Shown: positions 1-9,415, numbered from the stretch's first letter. The stretch: 64,000 bases of DNA from Mesorhizobium sp. NZP2298 (GCF_013170825.1 NZ_CP033365.1:1674001-1738000); one strand, 5' to 3'. Notes: a model not told the origin generated them from the sequence alone. A program made the numbers and translations.

Positions 1-49
1 CAAGTCGTCCGCGACGACCCGGATATCCGTAACCTCAGGAGTGCTCAAC

Positions 50-934
50 TTAACAACCCGAACGGCTGACGCGCACGACCTTGACGTCTACATCGAGCGT
101 CCGAAGATTGGTGAGGTGAGCCGGATCGATGCCCTCGTCGGTAATGATCTGGTGGATCTCGGTCAGACGGCAGATCGTGCAAAAATTGGGGACAGTGAAT
201 TTCGAATGGTCGGCAAGCACGACCACACGACGCGCCGCGGCAATCATCGCCTGCTTCATTGCCGCAACCTCCAGCGAGGTCTCCGTGAGCATGTCTCCGG
301 TGATGGCATGAGTGCCCAGAATGGCCACATCGGCGTGAATGGTCCGCAGGAAATTCTCGCCAGGCTGGCCGATCAGAGTAAGCGAACCAGGCTTGCAGGT
401 GCCTCCGGGCATCACGAGACGCACTCCCGGCACAGGTGCAAGTATCTGCGCGATCGCAAGGCTGTTGGTGACAGCCGTAAGCGGGATAGGCGCCGCGGCG
501 ATAGCGCGGGCGACTTCCAGAACGGTCGTGCTTGCGTCGAAAATGACGCTCTGTCCGGCTCGAAGTTCCGACATCATGGCGGCGCCTATGGCCTCTTTCT
601 CGGCTCTGGCGAATTGCGCTGCAGTGGCGAGATCCGGCTCGAATGTGGCCAGTTCCGTGCGCTGAAGCATTGCGCCGCCATGCGTCCGCTCCAACGCTCC
701 TTGCCGTTCAAGCGTCTCGAGATCGCGCCGGATCGTCGAAGGCGAGGCGCCGATGAGATCGATGAGTTCCTGAACGCCGACGGCTCCTTCTCGTTTAAGG
801 CATTCGAGGATGAAGGCGTGACGCTTGGCCGGAATCAGATCGACCCGCCCGCGTCCGCCATCGTCCTCCCATGCCCCGGCGGACACGACAGGCGCCACGT
901 CCTCCGCTGTTGATTTTCGGACATTCCTTGCCAC
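50..934 (-). CDS. DeoR/GlpR-family transcriptional regulator
   Basis: Helix-turn-helix repressor of the DeoR/GlpR type, which usually controls sugar or polyol catabolism and senses a phosphorylated intermediate. The N-terminal winged helix carries the family signature (ASPSTIRRDLETLERQGAL followed by RTHGGAM), and the C-terminal half has the DeoR sensor motif IFDASTTVLEVA and a later AILGTHAI stretch. I chose the GTG at 934 because GGAG lies eight bases upstream; a GTG at 976 would add 14 residues, and no ATG precedes the HTH. About 30 residues before the HTH are an unusual low-complexity extension. No target operon lies beside it; the genes beyond the left edge are not visible. The family is clear and the ligand is unknown. 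Confidence 0.85.
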   Translation of the reverse strand: MARNVRKSTAEDVAPVVSAGAWEDDGGRGRVDLIPAKRHAFILECLKREGAVGVQELIDLIGASPSTIRRDLETLERQGALERTHGGAMLQRTELATFEPDLATAAQFARAEKEAIGAAMMSELRAGQSVIFDASTTVLEVARAIAAAPIPLTAVTNSLAIAQILAPVPGVRLVMPGGTCKPGSLTLIGQPGENFLRTIHADVAILGTHAITGDMLTETSLEVAAMKQAMIAAARRVVVLADHSKFTVPNFCTICRLTEIHQIITDEGIDPAHLTNLRTLDVDVKVVRVSRSGC

Positions 935-976
935 GTTCGTATCTCCGCATGGTCGCGACGCGCTCACCTGATTCAC

Positions 977-1516
977 AGCGCACTCTGTGTCGCGAATATC
1001 ACGAATCCCTCGGGCTAGCCCAATGATTTGTCACCCTGATGCGTGATTCCTATCATTATTGGCTGATTTTGACTGAACCTGGGAAACAGATATCGTCATT
1101 TGGCGGTTAACAAGCGAGCAATTTTGGTCAAACCGTCTAACAAGCGGCCTAAAGGCGGCGCGTTCCTTCTCGCCACCCTTCTCCGCAACATCCCCTTGAT
1201 TGGTCAAGAATAGCTCTCCCAGGTCATCCACGGGGTGGTGCATGATGGAGATGTCGCCTGTCGGCACGCTCTGCACACTGAAGCCGCAATATGAGACGCT
1301 TACGGGCAAAGCCGGGCTCGATGGCCAGGGGAGGCGGGACTATCCGCTATTCCGCATCGAGATGAAGGTGACCGATGACGAGAACAAAGCACGGCCTGGG
1401 GACGGCAAGACCTTCGGGCGCGCCCCAAGTGAGGAGGCGGCCATCTCACGCACGAGATACAGCGGCGCTGGCGCCGGGAAAAGTACGGCGCCGACCTTCC
1501 AACCATTTGATTTAAT
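977..1516. other. Gene-free stretch between the DeoR gene and tRNA-Arg
   Basis: About 540 bases in which I find no supportable gene. A plus-strand reading frame of 172 codons starts near 1200 but runs straight through the antisense of the tRNA, which is a common artefact. The motif TAACAAGCG occurs twice (near 1107 and 1139). The segment is downstream of the tRNA, where integrated elements often sit, but no integrase or tRNA 3' duplication was seen. Confidence 0.4.
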
Positions 1517-1593
1517 TGGTGATCCCGACAGGAATCGAACCTGTGACCTACAGATTAGGAATCTGCCGCTCTATCCTACTGAGCTACGGGACC
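1517..1593 (-). tRNA. tRNA-Arg, anticodon CCT
   Basis: Complete cloverleaf on the minus strand. The acceptor stem is GGTCCCG with CGGGATC, the D arm is GCTC...GAGC, the anticodon stem GCAGA/TCTGT encloses the loop TTCCTAA (anticodon CCT, decoding AGG), and the T arm is ACAGG TTCGATT CCTGT. The discriminator is A and CCA is encoded (1517-1519). AGG is a rare codon in high-GC rhizobia. Confidence 0.96.
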
Positions 1594-1678
1594 ACGCGGC
1601 CAGACACATAGCCGCTTCGGATCGTTTCGCCAAGAGGCCGGCCGCATGCAATTCGGCCGGCTCCTTGCGCGGCGGGCC

Positions 1679-2842
1679 TCAAGCGGCCAGCGCGGTTTCC
1701 GCCAGTTTCACCCAGTAGCTCATGCCGTGCGGTATGGCTTCGTCGTTGAAATCGTAGGCTGGGTTGTGAAGACCGGCGGTGTCGCCATTGCCGATGAAGA
1801 TGAAGGCGCCGGGGCGGGCTTCCAGCATGTAGGAGAAATCCTCGCCGCCCATCACCGGCTGGATGCTGCGGTGGACATGGCTGTCGCCGGCGACGTTTGC
1901 CGCAACGTCGCTGGCAAACACCGTCTCTTCGGCGTGGTTGAAGGTGACCGGGTAATTTGCCTGGTAGTCGACCTCGATCTTGGCGCCGAAAGCAGTCGCC
2001 AGTCCGTCGCAGATGGTGCGGATGCGCTCTTCGGACTTCTTGGCGATCTCCTTGCGCAAGGTGCGCACGGTGCCGGCGATCTCGGCCGATTCGGGAATGA
2101 TGTTGTAAGCGTCGCCTGCATGGAACTTGGTCACCGACACCACCACGGCCTCGACCGGATCGGTGCTGCGCGAGGCAATCGTCTGCAGCGCGCCGACCAA
2201 CTGGCTGGCGATGACGATCGGGTCGATCGTGCCATGCGGCATCGCGGCGTGGCCGCCGCGGCCCTTCACGGTGATGGTGAATTCGGCCGTCGCCGCCATG
2301 ATCGGGCCCGGCCGGATGGCGAACTGGCCGACAGGCAGGCCCGGCATGTTGTGCATGCCGAACACTTTTACAATGTCGAAGCGCTCCATCATGCCGTCCT
2401 TGACCATCTCATTGCCGCCGCCGCCGCCTTCCTCCGCGGGCTGGAAGATCACCGCCACGGAGCCGGCGAAATTGCGCGTCTCGGCGAGATATTTGGCGGC
2501 GCCCAGCAGCATCGCCGTGTGGCCGTCATGGCCGCAGGCATGCATCTTGCCGGGAACGGTAGACGCATAGGCCTTGCCGGTGATCTCGTTGAGCGGCAGC
2601 GCGTCCATGTCGGCGCGCAGGCCGATGGTGGCGCCTTCGCCCTGGCGGCCGCGGATGATGCCGACGACGCCGGTCTTGCCGAGGCCGGTGACCACATCGT
2701 CACAACCGAACTCCTTCAGCTTTTCGGTGACGAAGGCGGCCGTCTTGAAGACGTCGAAATTAAGCTCCGGCGTCTGGTGCAGATGCCGACGCCAGCCGGC
2801 AACTTCGTCCTGCATTTCAGCGGCGCGGTTCAGGATTGGCAT
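1679..2842 (-). CDS. M20-family amidohydrolase (hippurate hydrolase-like)
   Basis: Cytosolic metallopeptidase of family M20D, which hydrolyses N-acyl amino acids or related amides. The 387-residue length is typical. Metal-binding residues are visible in GLRADMDALP (about 75-83), HACGHDGHT (101-109, with Cys103 and His105) and QPAEEGG (Glu137/Glu138), and the lid-domain motif GRGGHAAMPH follows. The substrate cannot be told from the sequence. It is divergent from the carboxypeptidase gene at 3116, and the intergenic region holds four copies of a TTTTGCAATTGTG repeat close to its start, which may be operator sites. Confidence 0.9.
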   Translation of the reverse strand: MPILNRAAEMQDEVAGWRRHLHQTPELNFDVFKTAAFVTEKLKEFGCDDVVTGLGKTGVVGIIRGRQGEGATIGLRADMDALPLNEITGKAYASTVPGKMHACGHDGHTAMLLGAAKYLAETRNFAGSVAVIFQPAEEGGGGGNEMVKDGMMERFDIVKVFGMHNMPGLPVGQFAIRPGPIMAATAEFTITVKGRGGHAAMPHGTIDPIVIASQLVGALQTIASRSTDPVEAVVVSVTKFHAGDAYNIIPESAEIAGTVRTLRKEIAKKSEERIRTICDGLATAFGAKIEVDYQANYPVTFNHAEETVFASDVAANVAGDSHVHRSIQPVMGGEDFSYMLEARPGAFIFIGNGDTAGLHNPAYDFNDEAIPHGMSYWVKLAETALAA

Positions 2843-2885
2843 GATGGTTCCATTTCGTGGTTGGAGCAGCCGGCTTCAGCCTGGT

Positions 2886-2957
2886 GTTTTGCAACTGGGC
2901 CCAGTGTTCTGCAATTGTGCCCGTTTTGCAATTGTGCCGGGTGTTTTGCAATTGTGA
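2886..2957. repeat. Four imperfect direct repeats, consensus TGTTTTGCAATTGTGCC
   Basis: The core GCAAYTG recurs at 2891, 2911, 2928 and 2948, each preceded by TTTTG or TTCTG, giving spacings of 20, 17 and 20 bases. The array begins about 45 bases upstream of the minus-strand amidohydrolase start. Direct repeats at about two helical turns in a divergent promoter region suggest protein binding sites, but slippage duplication is also possible. Confidence 0.7.
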
Positions 2958-3115
2958 TTGTCAGGTGCTTTGCCATGTTGGCGTCACATAGGGTAAATAG
3001 CACCGCAACGATGCGGTCCGTTTTTTGAGGGACGGACTCCTTATGCTGGCGGTCACGTAACGAAATCTTACGGAGCCAGGGGCGATCAGGGCAAGAGGCG
3101 ATTTCGGATTCGATC

Positions 3116-4282
3116 ATGCGGCACAGGCATTTCCTCAAACTACTCTCGGCCGGCGCAATCGCGCTTTCGGTCTTGGCCGGGCCGGCGCTGGCCAATCCGG
3201 TGGTTGTCTTCGACCTGAAGAATGGCCAGATCCTGCAGCATCAGGATGCGTTCAAGCGCTGGTATCCGGCCTCGCTCAGCAAGCTGATGACCGCCTACGT
3301 GACCTTCCGGGCGATCGCGGCCGGCGAAGTCCAGCTTGATTCGCCGATCAAGGTGACCAAGCACTCCGCCGGCGAACCGCCGAGCAAGATGGGTTTCAAG
3401 CCAGGCTCGGTGATGCGGCTCGACAACGCGCTGAAGATGATGCTGGTCAAATCGGCCAACGACATCGCCATGGCGGTCGGCGAGAATGTCGGCGGCTCGC
3501 AGGCCGCCTTCGCCGAGAGGATGAATGCCGAGGCGACCCGGCTCGGCATGAACGGCACCCATTTCGTCAATCCGAACGGCCTCTACTCGCCCGACCAGTA
3601 CACCACGGCGCGCGACCTTTCGGTGCTGGTGATGGCGATCCGCCACGAGTTCCCGCAATATGCGCCGTGGTTCTCCATCGAAGGGCTCGCGGTCGGCAAG
3701 AAGGCGATCCCGAACTACAATCTCCTGATCGGTCGCTATCCCGGCGCCGATGGCATGAAAACGGGTTTTGTCTGCCCCTCCGGCTTCAACATGATCGGTT
3801 CGGCGACGCGCAATGGGCGTACGCTGGTCGCGGTTGTGCTTGGCGAGAAATCGGCGGTCAGCCGTGCCGAGACCGCGGCAAGACTGCTCGACCAGGGATT
3901 TGACACCCAAGCCGCCGGTTCGGCCACTGTCGCGACGCTGGCGCCCTACGGTGACACGGTCTCGCCCAACGACATGCATGACGAGGTCTGCAAGAAAAAG
4001 ACGCCGGAGGAGCAGTCCGAGGCGCCGCCGGCCGCCGCCGCAAAGGACGTGCCGAAATCACCCTACCAGGAAAAGCTCGACCATGTGCCGACGCTGGTCG
4101 CCGTCGGCCTCGGCGGCGCCACAGGTCCGGCGCCGAAGGCGATGCTCGACCAGGGCGGCCAGGAATATGCCGACGTGCCGATCCCGAGCTGGCGGCCGGA
4201 TCGGCCAGCGCCGACCGGCGCCGGTCCGGCCGTTGCCGGTTCCGCCGCGCAAGGCGATCAGCCGGTCAAGGTCGCGAACTAA
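3116..4282 (+). CDS. D-alanyl-D-alanine carboxypeptidase (peptidase S11)
   Basis: Low-molecular-weight penicillin-binding protein that trims the terminal D-Ala of peptidoglycan pentapeptides in the periplasm. A signal peptide occupies about residues 1-26 (cleavage after ALA). All three active-site motifs are present: S53-L-S-K56, S113-A-N115 and K215-T-G217. The catalytic domain is followed by a proline/alanine-rich tail of about 100 residues, longer than the DacA anchor and without an obvious amphipathic helix, so membrane attachment is uncertain. The next gene starts five bases after its stop, so the two are probably co-transcribed. The start ATG at 3116 directly precedes the signal peptide. 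Confidence 0.93.
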   Translation: MRHRHFLKLLSAGAIALSVLAGPALANPVVVFDLKNGQILQHQDAFKRWYPASLSKLMTAYVTFRAIAAGEVQLDSPIKVTKHSAGEPPSKMGFKPGSVMRLDNALKMMLVKSANDIAMAVGENVGGSQAAFAERMNAEATRLGMNGTHFVNPNGLYSPDQYTTARDLSVLVMAIRHEFPQYAPWFSIEGLAVGKKAIPNYNLLIGRYPGADGMKTGFVCPSGFNMIGSATRNGRTLVAVVLGEKSAVSRAETAARLLDQGFDTQAAGSATVATLAPYGDTVSPNDMHDEVCKKKTPEEQSEAPPAAAAKDVPKSPYQEKLDHVPTLVAVGLGGATGPAPKAMLDQGGQEYADVPIPSWRPDRPAPTGAGPAVAGSAAQGDQPVKVAN

Positions 4283-4286
4283 CCTG

Positions 4287-5396
4287 ATGAGCGGATTCCC
4301 GATCCCTGTCTCGGTGCTGACCGGCTTCCTCGGCGCCGGCAAGACGACACTGCTCAACCGGCTCCTGAAAGATCCGGCGCTGGCCGATACGGCGGTCATC
4401 ATCAACGAGTATGGCGAAGTGGCGATCGACCATCTGCTGGTCGAGCAGTCTTCCGACGGCATCATCCAGCTTTCGGACGGCTGCCTGTGCTGCACCGTGC
4501 GCGGCGAACTGGTCGACACGCTGGCCGACCTCGTCGACCGGCTGCAGACCGGCCGCATCGCCCGGCTTGCCCGCGTCATCGTCGAGACAACGGGGCTTGC
4601 CGACCCGGCGCCGGTGCTGCAGTCGATCATGGCGCATCCAGCGCTCGTCCAGGCTTTTCGGCTCGACGGTGTCATCACGCTGGTCGATGCGGTCAATGGC
4701 AATGCCACGCTCGATGCCCATGTAGAGGCGGTCAAGCAGGTCGCCGTCGCCGACCGCATCGTGCTGAGCAAGGCCGACCTGGTCACCGATCCGGGTAACC
4801 TCGAAACGCTGCGGGCACGCCTGCGGCAGATCAATCCGGGCGCCGAGCTGCTTGACGCCGGCAATTCAGCAACAGGCGTGGCGGCGCTGTTTGATTGCGG
4901 CCTCTACAATCCCGCCACCAAATCCGCCGACGTGCGGCGCTGGCTCGGCGAGGAAGCGGCGCATGAGCACCATCATCACGGTCATGACCACGATCACGAT
5001 CACAGTCATGATCATGACCATCGCCACGATTCCCGCGTGCGCTCCTATTCGCTCGTCCATGATGGTCCGGTGCCGTTTTCGGCGATAGAAATGTTTCTCG
5101 ACCTGTTGCGTTCGACGCATGGCGAAAAGCTGCTGCGCATGAAGGGCGTGATCGAACTCAGGGAGGATCCGTCACGCCCGCTGGTCATCCACGGCGTGCA
5201 GAAGATCCTGCATCCGCCGGCGCGCCTGCCGGCCTGGCCCGACGGCCAGCGCGGCACACGGCTGGTGCTGATCACGCTCGATATGCCCGAAGACTATGTG
5301 CGCCGGCTGTTCGCCGCCTTCACCAACCGGCCGTCGATCGATACGCCCGACCGCGCGGCGCTGGAAAACAACCCGCTGGCGATCGCCGGGCTTTGA
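4287..5396 (+). CDS. CobW/YjiA-type G3E GTPase, putative metal chaperone
   Basis: G3E-family GTPase of the COG0523 group, which deliver zinc or other metals to client proteins in the cytoplasm. Visible motifs are the P-loop GFLGAGKT (13-20), NEYGEV (40-45), the metal-binding CxCC motif GCLCC (65-69), the Walker B-like VIVETTGLADP (98-107) and SKAD (161-164). A striking histidine/aspartate-rich segment (about 226-248), typical of metal-binding chaperones in this group, links to the C-terminal CobW domain. It begins five bases after the carboxypeptidase stop. S11 carboxypeptidases are not metalloenzymes, so the pairing does not name a client. No Zur-like operator was recognised. Confidence 0.92.
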   Translation: MSGFPIPVSVLTGFLGAGKTTLLNRLLKDPALADTAVIINEYGEVAIDHLLVEQSSDGIIQLSDGCLCCTVRGELVDTLADLVDRLQTGRIARLARVIVETTGLADPAPVLQSIMAHPALVQAFRLDGVITLVDAVNGNATLDAHVEAVKQVAVADRIVLSKADLVTDPGNLETLRARLRQINPGAELLDAGNSATGVAALFDCGLYNPATKSADVRRWLGEEAAHEHHHHGHDHDHDHSHDHDHRHDSRVRSYSLVHDGPVPFSAIEMFLDLLRSTHGEKLLRMKGVIELREDPSRPLVIHGVQKILHPPARLPAWPDGQRGTRLVLITLDMPEDYVRRLFAAFTNRPSIDTPDRAALENNPLAIAGL

Positions 5397-5400
5397 ATTT

Positions 5401-5643
5401 CTACGATCGCTGTTCGCCGCGCTCGACCAGGAAGCGATGACCGCCGGAAACGGCCGACGTTTCCACCAGATGATGGCCGCTGTCGGCACAGAATGCCGGT
5501 ATGTCGATGACGGCCAGCGGATCGGTGGTTTCGAGCCAGAGTCGACTGCCGGGCTCCATCCCGGCCAGGCGCTTTTTCGCCTTGAGCACGGGAAGCGGGC
5601 AGTTCAGGCCCTTGAGGTCATAGCTGGCGGTATCCGCGGTCAA
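5401..5643 (-). CDS. tusA: TusA-family sulfur carrier protein
   Basis: Small cytosolic sulfurtransferase of 80 residues. It has the family's N-terminal CPxP motif (C15-P-L-P18, in GLNCPLPVLKAKK), where Cys15 would carry a persulfide, and the C-terminal half matches the two-layer fold. TusA proteins pass sulfur for tRNA thiolation or cofactor synthesis; the exact pathway here is not shown. It is the last gene of a minus-strand pair with the L,D-transpeptidase (eight-base gap) and ends four bases from the convergent GTPase gene. Confidence 0.9.
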   Translation of the reverse strand: MTADTASYDLKGLNCPLPVLKAKKRLAGMEPGSRLWLETTDPLAVIDIPAFCADSGHHLVETSAVSGGHRFLVERGEQRS

Positions 5644-5651
5644 GATTAAGC

Positions 5652-6983
5652 TCAGCCGCCGAACATGCCGAGCAGCTTGTTCTTCAGCTTTGTCACCCGG
5701 CTTTCATCAGCGCTCGCGGCCTGCGTTTCGGCGACCGGCGCGACATCCGTGGGGGCCGCGATGGTGGCGGTGGCGACAGGGGCTTCCTTCGCGGCCTTGG
5801 CCGCTTCCTTTGCAGCAACGGCTTGCGCCTTGGCAGCTTCCTTTTCGGCCAACGCCTGCGCCTTGGCGGCTTCCTTGGCTTGCTTGGCGGCCTCTATGGC
5901 CGCCAGCCGCTGCTCCTCGGCCTTCTGCTTGGCGGCTTTCTCGGCATCCAATGCCGCCATCTTGCGGCCGGCCGGCGAATCGATACGACCCATGCGCGCC
6001 GTCTCGGTCACCGAGCCGTCGGAATTGAGCGATGGCGGATCGATCGGCACGCGCTCGCCGCGCGCCCGGCGCTTCGACCAATCCGAAACGATGCTGGCTT
6101 CCTTGATGCCTGCAATGGTCGGCTTGGGCGGCGGCACGCTGGCCTTGAGCGCGCCGTTGAATGCAGCGTCGTAGGTGCTCTGGTAGGCGTTGTAGGCGCT
6201 CTTCAGCGAATCCGGCTGGGTGGTCGCCGGGCACGGTCCGGTCGGATCGAATGTCTGGCCGTCGGCGGCGACCTGGTTGAAGACGTAGCGCTTTTCGCAG
6301 ACATCGACCTTCGGCGGCACCTTGGTAATCTCGAAATTATCGTAGCCGACCTTCAGCATCTTCCAGAATTCATAGTTCGGGTCGTTGCGATAACGCGCCA
6401 TGTTGGCGGCGGTCATGCGGAACGGGAAGGCCTGGATCTGGAATTCGGTCTGACCGCCCTGGAAGGCGTCGCGGCCGAAGGCATAGATCTGCTCGATCTG
6501 CGCGTCGGTCATCGAGTAGCAGCCCGACGACGAGCAGGCGCCGTGCACCATCAGGTTCTGACCCGTGCGACCGTTGGCACGGTCATAGGCGTTGGGAAAG
6601 CCTATGTTGAAGGACAGGTGATAGTTCGACCTGGGATTCATCTGCGACGGACGCACCGTGTAGAAGCCCTCAGGCGCCTGGCGGTCGCCCTCGGTGTATT
6701 TGGGGCCGAGCTTGCCCGACCATTTGCAGATGTCATAGGAAGCGACGAGACCGTAGCGGCCGTCGGTCTTGGCCTTCCAGATCTCCAGCTTGCCCTCTTC
6801 CTTGAAGATGCGCGCCATCACCGAAGAGGTGCGCACCATCCCCTTGGCCCTCATGTCGGCCAGTATTTTGTCCGGCAGCGGCTTGTTGGCTTCCGGGGCA
6901 AAGTCCTTCATCGACGAATCATTGCAGCCGGCGACGGCTATCGAGGTGATGAGGACTCCGGTGCGGGCGAGCTTGGCAAACAT
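5652..6983 (-). CDS. L,D-transpeptidase-family lipoprotein (YkuD domain)
   Basis: Probable murein L,D-transpeptidase or amidase of the YafK/DpaA-like group. The N-terminus is a lipoprotein signal with lipobox VAGC (Cys20), predicting an anchored periplasmic protein. The catalytic domain holds the motif HGACSSSGCYSM (His147 to about 158), with Cys155 the likely nucleophile. The C-terminal 150 residues are unusual: a long Ala/Lys/Glu-rich stretch of repeated KEAAKAQA-type units, probably helical or coiled-coil and possibly spanning toward peptidoglycan. It sits upstream of tusA on the same strand with an eight-base gap. Confidence 0.88.
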   Translation of the reverse strand: MFAKLARTGVLITSIAVAGCNDSSMKDFAPEANKPLPDKILADMRAKGMVRTSSVMARIFKEEGKLEIWKAKTDGRYGLVASYDICKWSGKLGPKYTEGDRQAPEGFYTVRPSQMNPRSNYHLSFNIGFPNAYDRANGRTGQNLMVHGACSSSGCYSMTDAQIEQIYAFGRDAFQGGQTEFQIQAFPFRMTAANMARYRNDPNYEFWKMLKVGYDNFEITKVPPKVDVCEKRYVFNQVAADGQTFDPTGPCPATTQPDSLKSAYNAYQSTYDAAFNGALKASVPPPKPTIAGIKEASIVSDWSKRRARGERVPIDPPSLNSDGSVTETARMGRIDSPAGRKMAALDAEKAAKQKAEEQRLAAIEAAKQAKEAAKAQALAEKEAAKAQAVAAKEAAKAAKEAPVATATIAAPTDVAPVAETQAASADESRVTKLKNKLLGMFGG

Positions 6984-7427
6984 GGATACGGCTATGTCTT
7001 TTCCCTCGGGCCAATGGCTTCAAAATGCCGGGCCCGCATGCTGAACACCCACGGACCGTAAGCCCGTTAACCTTGAAAATTCCTTACCGCAAGCCTCGGC
7101 CAACGCCTCGCGGCAATTTCATTGAACCGAATGCGACGGCATTTTTGTGGCGGAATCGTGCCTTCCCGCCACTTTGCCGTGTGGTGGCCGGGGCAATCCC
7201 AAGGCGATCACACGTTTTGACAGATCCGGATTTGCCGGGGACCAGGTAACGCTGCCGCCTTCGTTATGTCCACTGGCGGTTGGGAACTCGCCTGTTGCGC
7301 CGCTAGTGCTTGTAGTCGGGCCGCTTTGACCAGCGTCGGTCCCTCGTATTTTTCATCTCGGATCCCCGTAAAACGACAAGCTTAACTAGCCGCCGTTAAA
7401 TCAGGGTGTCCATCGTGACCCAGTCCC
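6984..7427. other. Gene-free stretch upstream of the L,D-transpeptidase
   Basis: About 440 bases between the 3' end of accA and the start of the L,D-transpeptidase, both on minus. No frame looks protein-like. The only structure noted is a 7-bp inverted repeat, GTGGCGG at 7147-7153 with CCGCCAC at 7166-7172. It presumably carries the transpeptidase promoter, which I could not place. Confidence 0.4.
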
Positions 7428-8378
7428 CTAGAGGCTGCGGCCCATGGCCAGGTATTTCTCGCGGCGCTGTTCGCGGAAATCGGTGTTGGCGCCGGCGAAT
7501 TCCTTCATCGTCTTGGCGATGAGGTCGCCGGTCGCGGCAATCACCTTTTCGGGCGCGCGCTGGGCGCCGCCCATCGGCTCGGGGATGATGGCGTCGATGA
7601 TCTTCAGTTCCAGAAGATCCTGCGCGGTGATCTTCATGTTGGTCGCAGCGTCCTTGGACCGCGTCGTGTCGCGCCACAGGATCGAGGCGGCGCCTTCCGG
7701 CGAAATCACCGAATAGATGGCGTGCTCGAGCATGTAGACGCGGTTGGCGGTGGCGATCGCGATGGCGCCGCCCGAACCGCCTTCGCCGATGACCACCGAA
7801 ATCGACGGTACTTTCAGCGCAAGGCAGGCCGAGGTCGAGCGGGCTATGGCTTCGGCCTGACCGCGCTCCTCGGCACCGACGCCGGGGTAGGCGCCCGCCG
7901 TGTCGACCAGCGTCAGGAGCGGGATCTTGAAGCGGTCGGCGAGTTCCATCAGCCGCACGGCCTTGCGGTAACCCTCGGGACGCACCGAGCCGAAATTGTG
8001 CTTCAGGCGGCTTGTCGTGTCGGAGCCCTTTTCCTGGCCGATGATCGCGACGGGCTCGCCGCGGAAGCGGGCAAAGCCGCCGACAATCGCCTGGTCCTCG
8101 CCGAAATTGCGGTCGCCGGCGAGCGGCGTGAAGTCGCTGAACAGGCCCTTGATGTAGTCGACGCAGTGCGGCCTGTCGGAATGGCGCGCCACCTGCACCT
8201 TCTGCCACGGCGTCAGTGCCTTGTAGAGATCGCGCAGCGCGTCGCGCGAACGCTTCTCGAGTCTGGTGATCTCATCGGCGACATCGACCGCCTCGCCGTT
8301 CTCGGCGAGCTTCTTGAGCTCGAGGATCTTGAGTTCAAGATCCTGCACCGGCTTTTCGAAATCGAGATAATTGTACAT
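7428..8378 (-). CDS. accA: Acetyl-CoA carboxylase carboxyltransferase subunit alpha
   Basis: Alpha subunit of the carboxyltransferase that makes malonyl-CoA for fatty-acid synthesis, working with AccD and biotinylated AccB. The 316-residue protein starts MYNYLDFEKPVQDLE, the usual rhizobial N-terminus; an ATG 54 bases upstream only adds an unlikely leader. Crotonase-fold motifs RLKHNFGSVRPEGYRKA and the oxyanion-hole glycines in GEGGSGGAIAIA are visible. It lies about 100 bases downstream of xerD on the same strand. The beta subunit gene is not in the window. Confidence 0.97.
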   Translation of the reverse strand: MYNYLDFEKPVQDLELKILELKKLAENGEAVDVADEITRLEKRSRDALRDLYKALTPWQKVQVARHSDRPHCVDYIKGLFSDFTPLAGDRNFGEDQAIVGGFARFRGEPVAIIGQEKGSDTTSRLKHNFGSVRPEGYRKAVRLMELADRFKIPLLTLVDTAGAYPGVGAEERGQAEAIARSTSACLALKVPSISVVIGEGGSGGAIAIATANRVYMLEHAIYSVISPEGAASILWRDTTRSKDAATNMKITAQDLLELKIIDAIIPEPMGGAQRAPEKVIAATGDLIAKTMKEFAGANTDFREQRREKYLAMGRSL

Positions 8379-8476
8379 GCTTGAGCGGACCGATACGTCG
8401 GAAGGCAAGGACCGCGGAACCCTTGAAATCAAGGTTCCGGGCGGTGAAATGTTGTCCTCACATAGCGATATGAGGC

Positions 8477-9394
8477 CTAGTCGGCAAGCGGATGATGATC
8501 GTTGACCAGCCGCACCAGCCGCTCCTCCAGCACATGGGTGTAAATCTGTGTCGTCGATATGTCGGCATGACCGAGCAGCTGCTGCACCGCCCTGAGATCG
8601 GCACCATTCTGCAGGAGATGGCTGGCGAAAGCATGACGCAGCACATGCGGCGATATCTTGCCCGAAGCGATGCCGGCTCGCGCTGCCAGTCCTTTCAGGT
8701 CGCGGGCAAAGACCTGGCGCGAGAGGTAGCCGCTGTCCGATGCGGCCGGAAACAGGAACGGGCTGTCGGCGAAGGCCGGCACCCCGGCCCGGGCGGCTAG
8801 CCAGGTCCGCATCGCCGCGCGCGCCTTGGCCGACAGCGGCACCATGCGCTCCTTGTCGCCCTTGCCGCGCACCATGAAGAAACGGTCGTCGCGCTGCGCC
8901 ACCGTCACCGGCAGGCCGACAAGCTCGGACACGCGCAAGCCCGTGGCGTAAAGCACTTCGACCAGCGCATGCAGGCGCAGGGCCGCCAGCCGGTCACCAT
9001 TGCCGAGCCCGGCGTCGCAGGCTTCCTGCGCGGCACGGTCGATCAGCCGGCCGGTCTCGGCCTCGCTCATCGTCTTGGGCAGCGGCCGGCCCTTTTTCGG
9101 GCTGTCCAGCGTGCCGGTCGGATCGTCGCCGCGCAGACCCTCGGCATAGAGGAATTTGAAGAATTGGCGGATCGCCGACAGTTTGCGCGCTTGCGAGGTC
9201 GGCGCGAAGCCGCGCGCGGCGATATCGTCGAGATAGGCGCGGATATCGGCGACGGCCGCACCGGCAAGCCCGCCATCGATCTCGCCCGAAGCGTCTTCGA
9301 GGTCGCGCCGGTAGGAGGAAAGCGTGTTTTCGGCAGCGCCCCGCTCGGCGCTCATCATTTCCAGGAAGGCCTCGATGCGGGCGGCGCTGTTCAT
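8477..9394 (-). CDS. xerD: Tyrosine recombinase XerD
   Basis: Site-specific recombinase that acts with XerC at the dif site to resolve chromosome dimers. Its 305 residues have the N-terminal SAM-like core-binding domain ([11 protein letters not shown]) and a C-terminal catalytic domain with [12 protein letters not shown] (first catalytic Arg), [10 protein letters not shown] (HxxR), the [10 protein letters not shown] box and nucleophile Tyr285. The length and lack of phage or transposon neighbours support a housekeeping Xer protein rather than an integrase. The order small membrane protein-xerD-accA suggests one minus-strand unit. Confidence 0.95.
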   Translation of the reverse strand: MNSAARIEAFLEMMSAERGAAENTLSSYRRDLEDASGEIDGGLAGAAVADIRAYLDDIAARGFAPTSQARKLSAIRQFFKFLYAEGLRGDDPTGTLDSPKKGRPLPKTMSEAETGRLIDRAAQEACDAGLGNGDRLAALRLHALVEVLYATGLRVSELVGLPVTVAQRDDRFFMVRGKGDKERMVPLSAKARAAMRTWLAARAGVPAFADSPFLFPAASDSGYLSRQVFARDLKGLAARAGIASGKISPHVLRHAFASHLLQNGADLRAVQQLLGHADISTTQIYTHVLEERLVRLVNDHHPLAD

Positions 9395-9415
9395 CCTAGG
9401 ATCAGTTTCCTCGGG

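Noticed and set aside
41..913. Plus-strand frame opposite the DeoR gene
   Set aside because: Shadow of the real minus-strand gene; its Arg/His-rich composition is typical of antisense frames.
1517..1593. tRNA-Arg as a possible attachment site for an integrated island
   Set aside because: No integrase, no repeated tRNA 3' end and no change of composition or gene type was seen on either side.
1200..1718. Plus-strand reading frame of 172 codons through the tRNA-Arg gene
   Set aside because: It reads antisense through the whole tRNA and the end of the amidohydrolase gene; its sequence (DPDRNRTCDLQIRN) is the usual artefact of such tRNAs.
8477..9394. Tyrosine recombinase as a phage or transposon integrase
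   Set aside because: Length, sequence and neighbours (accA, small membrane protein) fit housekeeping XerD.
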